Positions 50,001-57,270 of a DNA stretch of 64,000 nt are shown here, piece after piece (position 1 is the first letter of the stretch; each line of letters opens with the position of its first letter). The notes below the pieces were generated by a model. It was not told the origin of the DNA. It made no database searches and was given only the letters and a program-made list of their open reading frames with translations. The stretch is from Paragonimus westermani (taxonomy: Eukaryota > Platyhelminthes > Trematoda > Plagiorchiida > Troglotrematidae). Location of the stretch: NCBI GenBank assembly GCA_008508345.1, contig QNGE01000771.1:1-64000 (forward strand), in the 5' to 3' direction. The position numbers and the translations under genes are program-made.

Positions 50001-53000
50001 GATACGCGAGTCTACGATTCGAGCACCGCCATCCACTTGAGGTAATCTCTGGATAACTGTCGATCCAAGCGCTTCTCTCCCAGAGTTTCTGGTGATGTCG
50101 AAGCTAAATTTCATGGTCAAGCTGGGGTGGAAGTCGCACTGAGTTCTAGATCATGACAATGTTTGTTCCATTGGGTCCCAGTGAATATTCGTTTGTGCGC
50201 TGTCACACTCAGTACATCGATTGAAGTCTGTCAACGCAAATCAGACGTATTTCCGTTATGTTGTCGTGTGCTGCAACGGACAGCTGATCGGACGGTACCA
50301 AAGATGCGCTCTATGACACCGTCGTTGACCTTCTGAGGCAGTCTAAACACTCAGACATCATCATACTAGCGGGCGATTTAAATGCTTAGCTTGGTCGTCT
50401 TTCTCCAGCGAAGGAGCGTGTTGGAGGTATGTTTGGTATCCGGGTACAACGCACCGACAGTGGCGAATGGCTGCTCCAGCTGTGCGCGTCCCATGGTGTC
50501 GTATCGTATTCCAACACAGAAGAAGCACTGTGTTAGATGGAGACCTCCGTGTGCTTTTCAGCGATGGACATAACTCGACCACATAGCAGTCACTTACAGG
50601 TGGCGCCACTTCGTTAAAGACTATCGGGGATTTTGAAGCGACTATCTGGACTCAAACATTGCTGTTGTGCGTGTCCGTTTTGTTTTGTCATTTGCCCAGT
50701 GGGTGATTGTTGGACACTTAACTGGCGTTCGAGCGAGGAGAGTGTGAATAACGCTTAGCAGGGGACATTGGTGAAAAAGGTTTCCCAGATCGCAGCAACT
50801 ATGAGTGCTTACTGTGAGGAGGTGTGTTCTGTAACAGTTGTACAGTTGCGACAGAACTGGATTTCTGGCACGTCGATATACGTCATGATTAAGCGCCGCA
50901 CGTCTTCACCCGACACCGAATATAACGACTACCATTGAGAACTTAAACACAAACTGACTGAAAGCTTGCGTAAAGATCGTAAGCACTACTTGGTCGGGCA
51001 GTCGAAAGAGATGAAAAAGCCTTTTTATCTGGGAATTGCAGAAGGGTTTTTCCCCTGATCCGTGGTTGTACTGAAAATCGAGTTGGTGTAAATGAGACCA
51101 TATGTGTAAAAGATGGTTCACTTATCGCCAGCAAATCGCGCCGAATTGACGGGTGGACTGAAGATTTTGAAGAACATCTCAGCCGGCGTCTCTCAGACAA
51201 TGTAAACGTCGGCACCCGAATGGTCAGCTTTTGCGTTCCAGACGGTCCTACGTCGGAAGCAGAAGTGGACCTGGAGCTTAAGTTATCGAAGCGCAACGGT
51301 GCTCCTGAATCAGACCTCCTCTCTCCATTTCTTTTCAAGAATGGTGCGGAGAAATTGTTGTCAGAACTGACGAAACTGCTCCAGGCGATTTGGAAGACTG
51401 AACAGGTATCTTGTGATTGGTGCCCATCAGCAGTACTTCACGGTTTTAAACAATGTGGCCGTAATCTTTGTGACAACTACAATGGCATCATTCTAGTGTT
51501 GGTGTCTGTTACGTCCAAGTTACTCACCGGTCTCACTGCGTGAAGAACAGGCAGGATTCCATTCCGGTCGAGGATGCGTTGACCACATTTTTACTTTGCG
51601 ACGGATCTTAGAACCTCGACACCTACAGGCAGCCCGTGGTCTTTTTAGACCTAAAGACTGCTTCCGATTCGGTTGCTCGTAACATTCTTTGTAACTGTCT
51701 TTTTCGCATGGGAGTGCGAGGGGAGTACGTTAAGATCATTGTATGCTCACTCAGTAAGCAAGGTGTGATTTTATTAGCGGCTGTTTCGGGCGTTCATCAC
51801 CTCCAGTCGTGTTCGTCAAGGATGTTCGACTTCCCTCTTTTTGTTCACCTTTGTCATGGACGACATTCTAGGATGTGTGCTTGAGGAATCCAGTGAACTT
51901 GATGTTGAGTATCTTCCTGATGCTAGGTTGACCGATCTGAAGTGTGTAAATAACATCGTCTTACATATCTTCTCTTCCGAAGACATGTAGACCATGATGG
52001 ATAAGGTGAGTGATCGGGCTGGTTCATATGGAGTGCACATCACACCTTCAAAGTGCAGTGTTACTTCAAGACTGGGGCATTTCCTCCTACTTTCTTCATT
52101 GCAGGTAATCCGTTGGAGAATGTGGACCCTTTCATACACTTGGGCAATACTATTTCATCAAGTCATAATATTGCTGATGATGTATCAGCGAGGATAGCAA
52201 AGGCACGAGTTGCCTTTGCCAACCTGCGTAATCTGTGGCGTTGAAAAGACATTCGGTTGTCACCCAAAGGAGGGGTATGTAATGCTTGTGTACGTTCTGT
52301 TTTGCTCTGTGGTTCGGAAACGTGGTCTGTTCGCAACGAAGCTATAAGCAGCTTTTTCGTGTTTGACCACCGTTGTCTCTTCTATTAAGTGGGCTGATCG
52401 CGTGGAGATGTACGATCTCTTGATCAACTACTCACATTACACAGATTGCGATGGTTGGGTCACTTACTCCGTTTGCCATCTGATCGTTTACCGTACCGGG
52501 CATTATAAACAGAGACCACCAGCAGTTTGGCGAAGCCGCATAGTGGTTAAGCAACAGCGTGGGCACGAATTATGAAAGCGCTGACTGGCCCCCGAAGCAA
52601 AGTGTGTAGGTGTTACCTGCCTGGCTTGGGGTCTTCCTGATCACTCAAATCGTTGGTTAGAAACGCAGTCTGAGATGGCGGCTTGTCGTTGTCAATGGCA
52701 TACCTGCGCTCATACCGTCTCTAGTTCTTCCGCTTAGTTTTCTTTTATTAATTTATAACTTTTTCTGCGGTCTTATAGGATATTCTACGTCACTGTTGAG
52801 GTAAGCGACGGCCCGAGCCATAGTACTTTCTGACCAGGCCCTTGACTGCTAGGATGGTGATGAAGTTACCATCGCCACAACATGAAATCAGAGTAATCCC
52901 TCAATAACCGTCTTTTTCAGGACCCCGTTCTATCAGCTGACATAATTCTGCTGTCGACTAAAAGAAGTGCCATATCGTAGAGGCTATACCCAAGCCGAAA

Positions 53001-56000
53001 CGTCTACTTGCTGCATATTTCCAAGTTTTCATTTGCATACGACCTCAATCAGAAAGGAAAAATAAAAGAGCATAAACAACGTTAGCATGTCTGTCTTTCA
53101 CCCTTTCCTTTCGGTGTCGTTTACAGATTTGATGATGTGATCATCTGCTGAGATTTCTGCTTCAGTTAAAGCCTTGTAATCTCCACGTAAAATTCGTTGT
53201 TGTCAGTTGTGACTTCAATGACTCGCTTTTTTCGGGCAGAATACCCTCCGCTTTCTACTAAGGAGATTATAGCTGTAATACAAGAATGCGATTCACGCGA
53301 CGAGTTGAAACCGAGGCTTTTTAATACATCCAACGGGAACCTGTTCAAAGCAGCACAACCTGTTGGAAGACTCAGCCTAGACTTCAAAGGCCCAATATCA
53401 TCAAAAACCCGTGCCGAACATCAATTGACAACTATCTCTTGACGTATCTCTTCAACGGTCAGGCTACGAAATGGTAGATCGACAATCGATATGTTTGGAG
53501 CTCGGATGCGTCTAGTTGAAAGTTTGTCAGTTTGAAGGACTTCTCAGTAGTAAACCGAACGACGGTCAGATTACCTATTGATTCTGTATCTTCTTTTGTT
53601 TCTAAGCTGCCTACCATAATGTGATGAAACCGTTTGCAGTTTATTCGACCTGTTTGAGTCGCTCACACGCACTTTTCTGATGTTCATTGCGCTGGAACCA
53701 GCGTGCCTGCTTTACTGTCTTTACAGCTTGTCTCTCCACACTTTTTTCACGCAGGTTCCCGTTTAGTCAAGCTCGGACAGAGAACGCAAACGTATGACAC
53801 TTCGTCCTCCTTGATGAGTTCCGATGTCGAATCTACCAGCTTCTTTGATTCTGAAGATGAATCGAGCCGGTATGTCCCTAGGTTTGTTGCCACCGTGCTG
53901 GGTGCTGGAGGTTTGCATTCGTTTAGGAGGAATGAGGTAGATAGCAAAGCCATGTCATTGGCCTATTTTAACAAATATTCCCGCACCCTCTAGTCTAAGT
54001 GTTTATCCGGTGGATCGTTATAAATTCTGCTACAGTTACACTTTCATTGATAAAGTTAACGATTTGGTGCCAGTAGGTTGCACTACCTTAATCAAAGGTG
54101 ACGGTGCCTTACAGTTCGATCAATGACGATTTCGTGTGCATTATAGTATCATTTAGTCAATGTGATCACGTGTCTCTATGTTCGAAGCGATACATTGTCA
54201 TCATTCACTTCCAGTTGGGTAAAGATTTTCTTCTTTTCTTGTTTGTGGAGTTTGTCTGTTGCTGCCATTTGCTGGCTAAGGCTGTCACCGAATCTGCAGC
54301 ATAGTCGTGAGAAATCGCAGTTCGTTGCCCAAACATTCCGGTGAACACACACGGTTGGCCCGTGTAAACATCGTTTTATCTAGTACGTTCTTATATCCCA
54401 CTGGTTTAAGCTTGTAAAGTGAGTATACCGATCAATGCAGGCTGGCCTTCGATGGACTTTTTTATTGATCCGTTATCCCGGCCACGGTTAGAAACGTCTG
54501 GAAGTGATGTGTTGTTTCTTATCTGCTCACTGGTGAACTTCAGCTTAACACGATAGGCGTTCATTCGTTTTACTACATCGGTCGTTTGCGCAGATTGCAT
54601 AATCTTGAGGTTACTATCTACAAACTACATTGGCGTCGAAAGTTGATCGCCTTTCTGTCATCGGCATGACAAACTTGGTAAGTACTGACCCAAACGGGTT
54701 TTCTACAGCTACTCCTTCCGTATATCGATAAGGCATGCTTTGGAAATTACCGACGGCGTTCTCTATGCGTAGTATCAATGGTAGTTTTTATAGAGCCGTG
54801 GTAAATTATATCGTCTTATGTAGAACGTTTTGAAAGAGTTGCCATACGTCTACCAAACAGTTATTTCTCTCTGATGGATTTACTTTAAGTTCTTCAGTCA
54901 AACCGAATGAGTCTAAGGCTGTATGCTTGACTCCATCTTTATGGTCGTTGGACTTTATACAGTCCATTAAGCTAGTTCATGCTGTGGAGCATTTCTCATG
55001 GCGAGTGGTGCTTCGGGTTTCTTTTTCTAGCATACCACAGTGTTGATGAACTGCCGGGTTTCAACAGCCCTAGTATGCTGCCGTCAACTGTTCAGCGCTA
55101 GAGAAGCACTCCAAGGTACCGAGTTATTCTGTACTACCTCAGCCACTATTTAAGCTTTGTCCATACTCTAGAATTTACTCTTCTGAGTAGACTGTTCCTT
55201 TCTTCCAAGTTTTTAGATGAAACCACTTGTTTTAAGTATACCTACTTGTTTATCTGGGGGTAGACTCATTAAATGATAACAGTAAAGAGTGAAAGTTAAA
55301 ACGATTTCCGATCCCCCACCATCTTTTTACGATGGGTCTAACCACATGAGCATCACTTTAGGATTCGGGCAAGAGGTCACCGTCTGTTTGCGAGATCAGT
55401 CATTGACATTGGAACACTCATTCCTTGAGATAGCCTCATTTCACCTAACTACCGCTTTCCATCTCACTCAGGTCGTGCATGAACTGAACAGCATGGCAGG
55501 CTGTAGGTCGGCATTTGCCAAACCTGTGTGAGCCACTTAAACCAATGTGGCGAGTACAACACGTTTATTGGCGTGCTAGACCTGTTTTTCATAAACATTG
55601 GTGAACTGTGCGGTTGCCCATCAGGTGGTCCCATCACACAACTAATAATTTCAAAACCTCAAACATACAACTAGGTCAAGTCTCGCAGAGGTGCAGAAGC
55701 ACTGCACGCACTTTGCCTTTCAATCGAAGATTAATGTAACGCCGACGCCACAGGTGGCCGAGGTCACCAGATGCCTCGGACTTCTGCTATGTAATCACTG
55801 ATCTCATCAAACACTGCTGGTTTCACGAGTCCCATATCACAGTTGTGGGATAACCAGTCTATTGCCGTAAACAACAGAACACTGACCATAACGGTGTAAA
55901 TGTTTTCGATAGCGAACTTATAGTTTACAGGCTTTGCACATTCGTAGACGCTCAAAACTGGCACTAAATTTAAATAAGCAGTGCTTTGTATACATCACGA

Positions 56001-57270
56001 GAGACGAATTTCAGCCTTTATATTCTAAGCTGGTGAGTTTACAACGTACCGTATTTTAGGAGAGGCTTTTTTTAGCAACTGGCTCTACACGTCGTTGCTG
56101 GTTTGAAGCCAATTTTAGTTTTCTCCGTAATTTCTTTGAAGGTTTACGTGAACAGTGAGCAGTGTACAGACTTCGGCTCGGAACGAATCAGGATAACCTG
56201 TATAATGTAATCCTGGGTTTCTGCATCCGTCTGTCACTCGAGACAACTTGTTCCTGAAGCAACAGCATAGTAGATAATAGCCTAAACTAACAAACAACAG
56301 TCTGTCTGGGTCTATCACTAACTTATTCCGCGTATTGATATTTTATTCTTACAAACAAGTAAAGTACAAAAGTTGTGCGAGCTTGAACTTTCCATGAGAA
56401 ATATGTCCAAATGCAGTCAGGCAGTCAGGTGATTTTCTGATAAACCATTGTTTTTAAAAAATTTTACTCTTCCCAGCACACTTCTCCGATTGACCGCTCA
56501 CTGTTATCAAAATGTGTAAGATCGACACGATTCGGTCCTTATACGTATTCGCTCAGCTGACACGTACCTAGTTGTCCACGCAACTCTGCGATAGTAAGAG
56601 CACTCGTGTACGGAACCGAATCTGGCTGATATCTGAAATTTTTGGTTGGTCACACTATTCGGTTGCGAGTTCAAGGTTGAGTGAACGTGAGCCTGTTGAT
56701 TATCAGTCTCTTTAAACTATATTATGGCTAGATCGGCCAGTTCAACCAAGGCGATTGCGTTACGTGAAACCCGCCAAATTAGTGGGCTAGAAACGTTGTT
56801 CCGTATAGCAACGGATCGCCGTCAGTATCAATGTGATTTTATTTTAGTATTTTCCACTTTTATTTATGTATGTGGACACTGCCTTGATTTCATACTTTGG
56901 TTAGATAGGGTCTTGTACGTGGTCCAGGTTTTTTTCCAATTATCTACTCGATTGCACCTTTTATTCTGAGTGAACCATGTTCTTGCGCTCAACGCCTGAT
57001 GGTTCATTTTGGTTGTCACAGTCGAAATGGGCTAGTCGCGTTGTTAGCCACGTGACCTCTTCTTTCTAGATATATGTATACGTTTTTTTTATATATTACC
57101 TGTACATAGTTTAGGCTTACTATTTAACTCACTGTCTTTTAAAATATGCATTTGCTTCTATTAGTTTGTCCACCGCAACGGGTACAACTTTGTCCTCTTC
57201 CAAGTACGCGCGCCATCGTAGGCAACGCAAACGTCGTCGACTGGTTCCGATCCGTCGCATCAGTGAAGAT
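24729..57270 (+). CDS. DVL: Dishevelled, segment polarity protein (partial: exons 1-6, DIX to pre-PDZ region)
   Basis: Dishevelled is the cytoplasmic hub that passes Frizzled signals to the beta-catenin and planar polarity branches of Wnt signalling. Its DIX domain polymerises head to tail and recruits Axin. Six exons on the + strand join with consistent phases: 161 nt (ends +2), 70 nt (ends 0), 101 nt (ends +2), 149 nt (ends +1), 115 nt (ends +2) and 106 nt (ends 0). They give 234 codons. The start ATG has an in-frame TAA 15 nt upstream. Residues 1-79 or so are DIX ([13 protein letters not shown] ... [11 protein letters not shown] ... [11 protein letters not shown]). Then come a Ser/Gly/Asn linker, ETDSVYS, the acidic [17 protein letters not shown] and the basic [12 protein letters not shown] that precedes PDZ in animal Dishevelled proteins. 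PDZ, DEP and the C-terminus are not found before 64000 and are expected further right. Confidence 0.95.
24890..24924 (+). other. DVL: 35-nt intron 1 of Dishevelled
   Basis: GTAAAG ... GTCAG. It contains an in-frame stop (the TAA of GGG TAA), so it must be spliced out; removing it joins DADFG to VVKEEI exactly as in other Dishevelled proteins. Introns of 30-40 nt near the 5' end of genes are known in parasitic flatworms. Confidence 0.93.
24925..24994 (+). CDS. DVL: Dishevelled exon 2 (DIX)
   Basis: 70 nt encoding the end of a Gly codon and then [20 protein letters not shown] followed by ISW. These are the last strands of DIX, including the conserved VVKEEI and LPCFNG motifs. It ends in phase 0 at TGG|GTATGC. 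Confidence 0.95.
24995..25033 (+). other. DVL: 39-nt intron 2 of Dishevelled
   Basis: GTATGC ... ATCTCAG. Removing it joins ISW to LVSAD, the conserved end of DIX. Confidence 0.92.
25034..25134 (+). CDS. DVL: Dishevelled exon 3 (end of DIX and linker)
   Basis: 101 nt encoding [17 protein letters not shown] and a Ser/Asn/Gly/His-rich linker, ending with two bases of a Ser codon at GGAAG|GTGAGT. The following intron runs 12979 nt to exon 4 and is largely made of retroelements. Confidence 0.92.
25620..25835 (-). pseudogene. CR1-like C-terminal fragment, left of the Gypsy element
   Basis: On the - strand near 25815-25690 there is [12 protein letters not shown] followed by [11 protein letters not shown], the C-terminal signature of CR1-like elements (usually RVV-WN-LP ... 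S-N-FK-RLD). With the CR1-like motif A fragment at 32.12-32.40 kb on the other side of the Gypsy, it is probably the other end of one older CR1 copy. The sequence between the two CR1 parts is missing. Confidence 0.55.
25859..26124 (-). repeat. 3' LTR of Gypsy G1
   Basis: On the + strand it starts TGTTGGAACC and ends CGCTACA; its partner is 31839-32108. The sequence just inside (rc CTTTTGGAGGACAGCTA) is a weak polypurine tract. Confidence 0.85.
26125..26944 (-). other. Region between Gypsy G1 pol end and 3' LTR
   Basis: About 0.8 kb with no coding match. It includes a short GA-rich run at 26170-26193. It is unusually long for a Gypsy 3' untranslated region, so another unrecognised insertion is possible. 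Confidence 0.4.
26945..28347 (-). pseudogene. Gypsy G1 RNase H end and integrase
   Basis: Reading down from 28347, [20 protein letters not shown] is the RNase H to integrase link (normally VADALSR). The worn HHCC zinc region follows, then [20 protein letters not shown]. The core has [13 protein letters not shown], where alignment to the usual HIDLVGPLP puts Gly in place of the first catalytic Asp. Next come [18 protein letters not shown] and [20 protein letters not shown], which keeps the second Asp. Around 27650-27590 AYHAAANG precedes the Glu region, which is frameshifted. The C-terminal part ([34 protein letters not shown], 27382-27190) and a [10 protein letters not shown] tail end near 26945. 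The frame 27669-28406 is the longest ungapped open frame in the window, but the enzyme would be inactive. Confidence 0.9.
28486..29059. other. Assembly gap (574 N)
   Basis: Unknown bases inside family B copy 2; frames running through it are artefacts. The assembly probably broke because family B is highly repeated. Confidence 1.
29060..29098 (+). repeat. (TTG)n tail of family B copy 2
   Basis: Thirteen TTG units. Copy 1 also ends in (TTG)n (18042-18059), so a TTG repeat is the 3' terminus of family B rather than an unrelated microsatellite. Confidence 0.9.
29099..30208 (-). pseudogene. Gypsy G1 reverse transcriptase and start of RNase H
   Basis: From 30208 down, the RT entry is [20 protein letters not shown], then [20 protein letters not shown] followed by LHMVPK. 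29835-29482 holds [27 protein letters not shown] and [16 protein letters not shown]. Motif C is YLDD at 29648-29659, but it lies in a different frame from its surroundings, so one frameshift precedes it. Motif A is damaged. RNase H begins with [19 protein letters not shown] (29195-29130) and is cut at [10 protein letters not shown] by the family B insertion. About 25-30 codons that normally follow (the TDHKPL region) do not appear on either side of the insertion, so DNA was lost there. Confidence 0.9.
30440..31600 (-). pseudogene. Gypsy G1 gag and aspartic protease
   Basis: 31590-31360 encodes [20 protein letters not shown], the capsid-like gag start of this Gypsy group (normally LPPFWPADP-LWFAQVEAQF). 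It is followed, in shifting frames down to about 30870, by [15 protein letters not shown] gag sequence. The protease lies around 30560-30430, with [19 protein letters not shown]. Its catalytic DTG is intact (codons 30508-30522 encode DTGAQ) and [11 protein letters not shown] follows, as is usual in the group. A CCHC knuckle is not clearly kept. The linker to RT (30430-30210) is worn. Confidence 0.85.
31821..31838 (-). other. Primer-binding-site region of Gypsy G1
   Basis: On the - strand, directly after the 5' LTR ends in CA, the sequence is ATTGGTGAGCCCGAAGTG. Its position fits a tRNA primer-binding site, starting with TGG two bases in. Which tRNA is used is not known. Confidence 0.6.
31839..32108 (-). 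repeat. 5' LTR of Gypsy G1
   Basis: On the + strand it starts TGCGGGTACC and ends at GACTGTCA or slightly earlier. The core matches the 3' LTR with 6 mismatches in 237. The outer 14 bases are poorly alignable with the 3' copy, so the exact outer end is uncertain. Confidence 0.85.
32120..32400 (-). pseudogene. CR1-like RT motif A fragment, right of the Gypsy element
   Basis: On the - strand, LPADAVFL is followed by a stop and then [20 protein letters not shown], the motif A region of CR1-like RT (normally DFTKAFDKV). [10 protein letters not shown] then leads into the Gypsy LTR. It is in the same orientation as the CR1 C-terminus at 25.62-25.84 kb and the Gypsy lies between them. Confidence 0.7.
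32470..32660 (+). pseudogene. Possible Gypsy RT scrap
   Basis: On the + strand, PRGIAGLP, a stop, then [14 protein letters not shown] resembles the region around motif C of a Gypsy RT (GIPG-x-YMDDILV), followed by FFTFSTIVL. It is short and isolated, so only weakly supported. Confidence 0.4.
32661..36139. other. 3.5 kb of Dishevelled intron 3 with no identified feature
   Basis: Short open frames on the + strand (32892-33131, 33253-33564, 33941-34265, 35434-35631) show no recognised motif. I looked for a missed Dishevelled exon here and found none, which fits the exact phase match between exons 3 and 4. Confidence 0.4.
36140..36930 (-). mobile_element. Family B non-LTR copy 3 (3' fragment)
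   Basis: From about 36800 down on the - strand, [20 protein letters not shown] matches [19 protein letters not shown] of copy 6. It is followed by frameshifted sequence, then [19 protein letters not shown] and THSDM (36270-36170), the C-terminal signature (normally LPGWGPRD..W-ETLSDM). It also aligns in DNA with 42195-42545. Many stops are present. The 3' UTR is not seen beyond 36140. Confidence 0.75.
36931..38113. other. No identified feature before Dishevelled exon 4
   Basis: Two + strand frames, 37477-37674 and 37705-37935, are adjacent but contain no recognised domain. The last 20 bases are the polypyrimidine tract and acceptor of exon 4 (TTTGTTCGTATCCTTTAG). Confidence 0.4.
38114..38262 (+). 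CDS. DVL: Dishevelled exon 4 (linker with ETDSVYS)
   Basis: 149 nt between ATCCTTTAG and GTAAGT. It takes the two-base phase from exon 3 (AG+C, Ser) and leaves one base that completes Gly with exon 5. It encodes [20 protein letters not shown] and then [16 protein letters not shown]. The ETDSV motif corresponds to the TETESVVS stretch between DIX and the Ser-rich region of other Dishevelled proteins. The phase match on both sides is strong support. Confidence 0.88.
38276..42194. other. 3.9 kb of intron 4 with no identified feature
   Basis: Nothing recognisable on either strand. Frames such as 38403-38696 (+) and 40676-41011 (-) carry no known motif. Confidence 0.4.
42195..42545 (-). mobile_element. 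Family B non-LTR copy 4 (very decayed 3' fragment)
   Basis: The DNA aligns with 36150-36545 in the same orientation (for example CGAACTCCCTAACCAAGCGG against CAAACTCCCCAACCAGGCAG, and AACAATTACAGTGAGCA against AACAACCACAGTGAACA). On the - strand this is the C-terminal region of family B, with a TLADM remnant of TLSDM. Many small indels. Confidence 0.6.
42818..43108 (-). repeat. 3' LTR of Gypsy G2
   Basis: It lies directly after the G2 integrase tail on the - strand, starts TGTTGTG and ends CA in + strand view, and has a second copy at 6988-7296. No 5' partner is found on the right of G2, whose upstream half is missing. Confidence 0.65.
43109..45390 (-). pseudogene. Gypsy G2 pol fragment: RT, RNase H, integrase
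   Basis: From 45390 down on the - strand the RT shows [21 protein letters not shown] (near 45165-45125), [13 protein letters not shown] and [11 protein letters not shown]. The YxDD region is damaged ([13 protein letters not shown], near 44965), so catalytic aspartates are absent. [14 protein letters not shown] and [11 protein letters not shown] (44850-44620) lead into RNase H with AALKQMEG. Integrase follows from 44123: [49 protein letters not shown] with the first Asp, then [20 protein letters not shown] with the Glu (about 43690-43630). Gag and protease are missing: the right end abuts a family B fragment. Gypsy family differs from G1. Confidence 0.9.
45400..46940 (-). pseudogene. Family B non-LTR copy 5: endonuclease end to RT motif C
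   Basis: From 46940 down on the - strand: [15 protein letters not shown] and [20 protein letters not shown], then [12 protein letters not shown], keeping the catalytic SDH of the endonuclease (46720-46620). A linker follows, then [10 protein letters not shown] and [13 protein letters not shown] (46290-46100) as in copies 1 and 6. [22 protein letters not shown], then [25 protein letters not shown], motif A as [13 protein letters not shown] (normally FLDLKAAFDSV, the Asp pair altered), and NEYADDIAS near 45415, an intact motif C. The copy ends right there. Thumb, C-terminus and (TTG) tail are missing. Confidence 0.85.
46941..47204. other. Short unassigned spacer between family B copy 5 and Gypsy G3
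   Basis: No motif recognised on either strand. Confidence 0.35.
47205..49210 (+). pseudogene. Gypsy G3 gag, protease and RT (left part)
   Basis: On the + strand [20 protein letters not shown] (47209-47270) is the gag core of a third Gypsy family. Two worn zinc knuckles follow around 47645-47740 ([14 protein letters not shown], then [15 protein letters not shown]), with several Cys and His lost. The open frame 47611-48147 covers the protease: [20 protein letters not shown], in which the catalytic DTG/DSG has become APRG. RT starts with [11 protein letters not shown] near 48420, then IEPSKAP. Motif A reads [13 protein letters not shown] (about 48685-48720), with Asn in place of Asp. Thumb and RNase H start follow to about 49210 ([13 protein letters not shown], near 49090). 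The integrase half is at 53.19-53.45 kb, beyond a family B insertion. Confidence 0.82.
49211..49865 (+). other. Boundary region: Gypsy G3 to family B copy 6, with predicted hairpins
   Basis: The exact junction is not visible. The right part should be the 5' UTR of family B copy 6. 49585-49735 contains three inverted repeats in series: GGGCT/AGCCC with a five-base loop (about 49589), AGTGAGTCA/TGAGTCACT with one mismatch (about 49615-49640), and AGGGAC/GTCCCT (about 49706-49728). A 99-codon open frame at 49431-49730 has no recognised motif. Confidence 0.4.
49890..50700 (+). pseudogene. Endonuclease of family B copy 6
   Basis: 49905-50018 encodes [20 protein letters not shown] and [15 protein letters not shown], the N-terminal motifs of the APE-type endonuclease. 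IILAGDLNA (about 50360-50386) is the GDFNA motif, followed by a stop. [20 protein letters not shown] (50430-50490) and [11 protein letters not shown] (near 50576-50608) follow. The last motif, normally SDHALV with the catalytic His, reads DSNIAVV near 50650, so the Asp-His pair is lost. Several stops are present. Active copies use this domain to nick the target before reverse transcription. Confidence 0.87.
50890..52740 (+). pseudogene. Reverse transcriptase and C-terminus of family B copy 6
   Basis: It begins with the linker EYNDYH, a stop, [20 protein letters not shown], then PWLY from a worn SLIRGC. 51220-51543 encodes the RT entry ([40 protein letters not shown]). Motif A is [15 protein letters not shown] (51636-51685), with the catalytic Asp present. 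Motif B reads [20 protein letters not shown] (about 51805-51865). Motif C, normally LEYADDIVL, reads LKCVNNIVL: codons 51943-51954 give CVNN, both Asp lost. [19 protein letters not shown] and [24 protein letters not shown] sequence (52100-52244) follow. The C-terminus near 52620-52700 has [16 protein letters not shown] frames of the LPGWGPRD motif and a 3' UTR. Confidence 0.88.
53190..53445 (+). pseudogene. Gypsy G3 integrase fragment (right part)
   Basis: The frame 53197-53442 reads [20 protein letters not shown], then [20 protein letters not shown] and [20 protein letters not shown]. This is the region between the integrase zinc finger and the first catalytic Asp (in LSLDFKGP), typical of the same Gypsy group as G3. 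The rest of the core is absent. Together with 47.2-49.2 kb it shows one + strand Gypsy split by family B copy 6. Confidence 0.8.
53755..53869 (+). CDS. DVL: Dishevelled exon 5 (Ser-rich, acidic region)
   Basis: 115 nt between CTTTTTTCACGCAG and GTATGT. After completing a Gly codon with exon 4 it encodes [17 protein letters not shown], then [17 protein letters not shown] and SS, leaving two bases for exon 6. The [14 protein letters not shown] motif is diagnostic for Dishevelled (in vertebrates LMSSELE-TSFFDSDEDD) and lies between DIX and PDZ. Confidence 0.95.
53870..57164 (+). other. DVL: Dishevelled intron 5 (3.3 kb), no recognised element
   Basis: It is bounded by GTATGT and TTTGCTTCTATTAG. 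I recognise no repeat or coding motif inside; frames such as 55289-55531 (+) and 56724-56969 (+) are unassigned. Confidence 0.7.
57165..57270 (+). CDS. DVL: Dishevelled exon 6 (basic region before PDZ)
   Basis: 106 nt. It completes an Arg codon with exon 5, then encodes [20 protein letters not shown] followed by [15 protein letters not shown], and ends in phase 0 at GAT|GTGAGT. In other Dishevelled proteins an SSTEQSSASRLMRRHKRRRR-type stretch occupies the same place, just before the PDZ domain. The PDZ exon should start in phase 0 further right. Confidence 0.9.

Larger units (their letters stand above)
49866..52860 (+). mobile_element. Family B non-LTR copy 6 (longest copy), inserted in Gypsy G3
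   Basis: Endonuclease, linker, RT, C-terminus and 3' UTR are all present in order on the + strand, about 3 kb, in a patchwork of frames. The 3' UTR (52770-52860) matches that of copy 1; no long (TTG) tail is visible here. Gypsy G3 remnants on the same strand lie on both sides (gag-RT left, integrase right). The copy is dead: the endonuclease SDH has become SNI and RT motif C has lost both aspartates. Confidence 0.88.
38263..53754 (+). other. DVL: Dishevelled intron 4 (15.5 kb), filled with retroelements
   Basis: It is bounded by GTAAGT and CTTTTTTCACGCAG. It contains family B copies 4, 5 and 6, Gypsy G2 on the - strand and Gypsy G3 on the + strand. Confidence 0.85.

Noticed and set aside
53166..53442. 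A Dishevelled exon just before exon 5
   Set aside because: The frame looked exonic, but its LSLDFKGP motif and context are Gypsy integrase, and exon 4 already joins exon 5 in phase.
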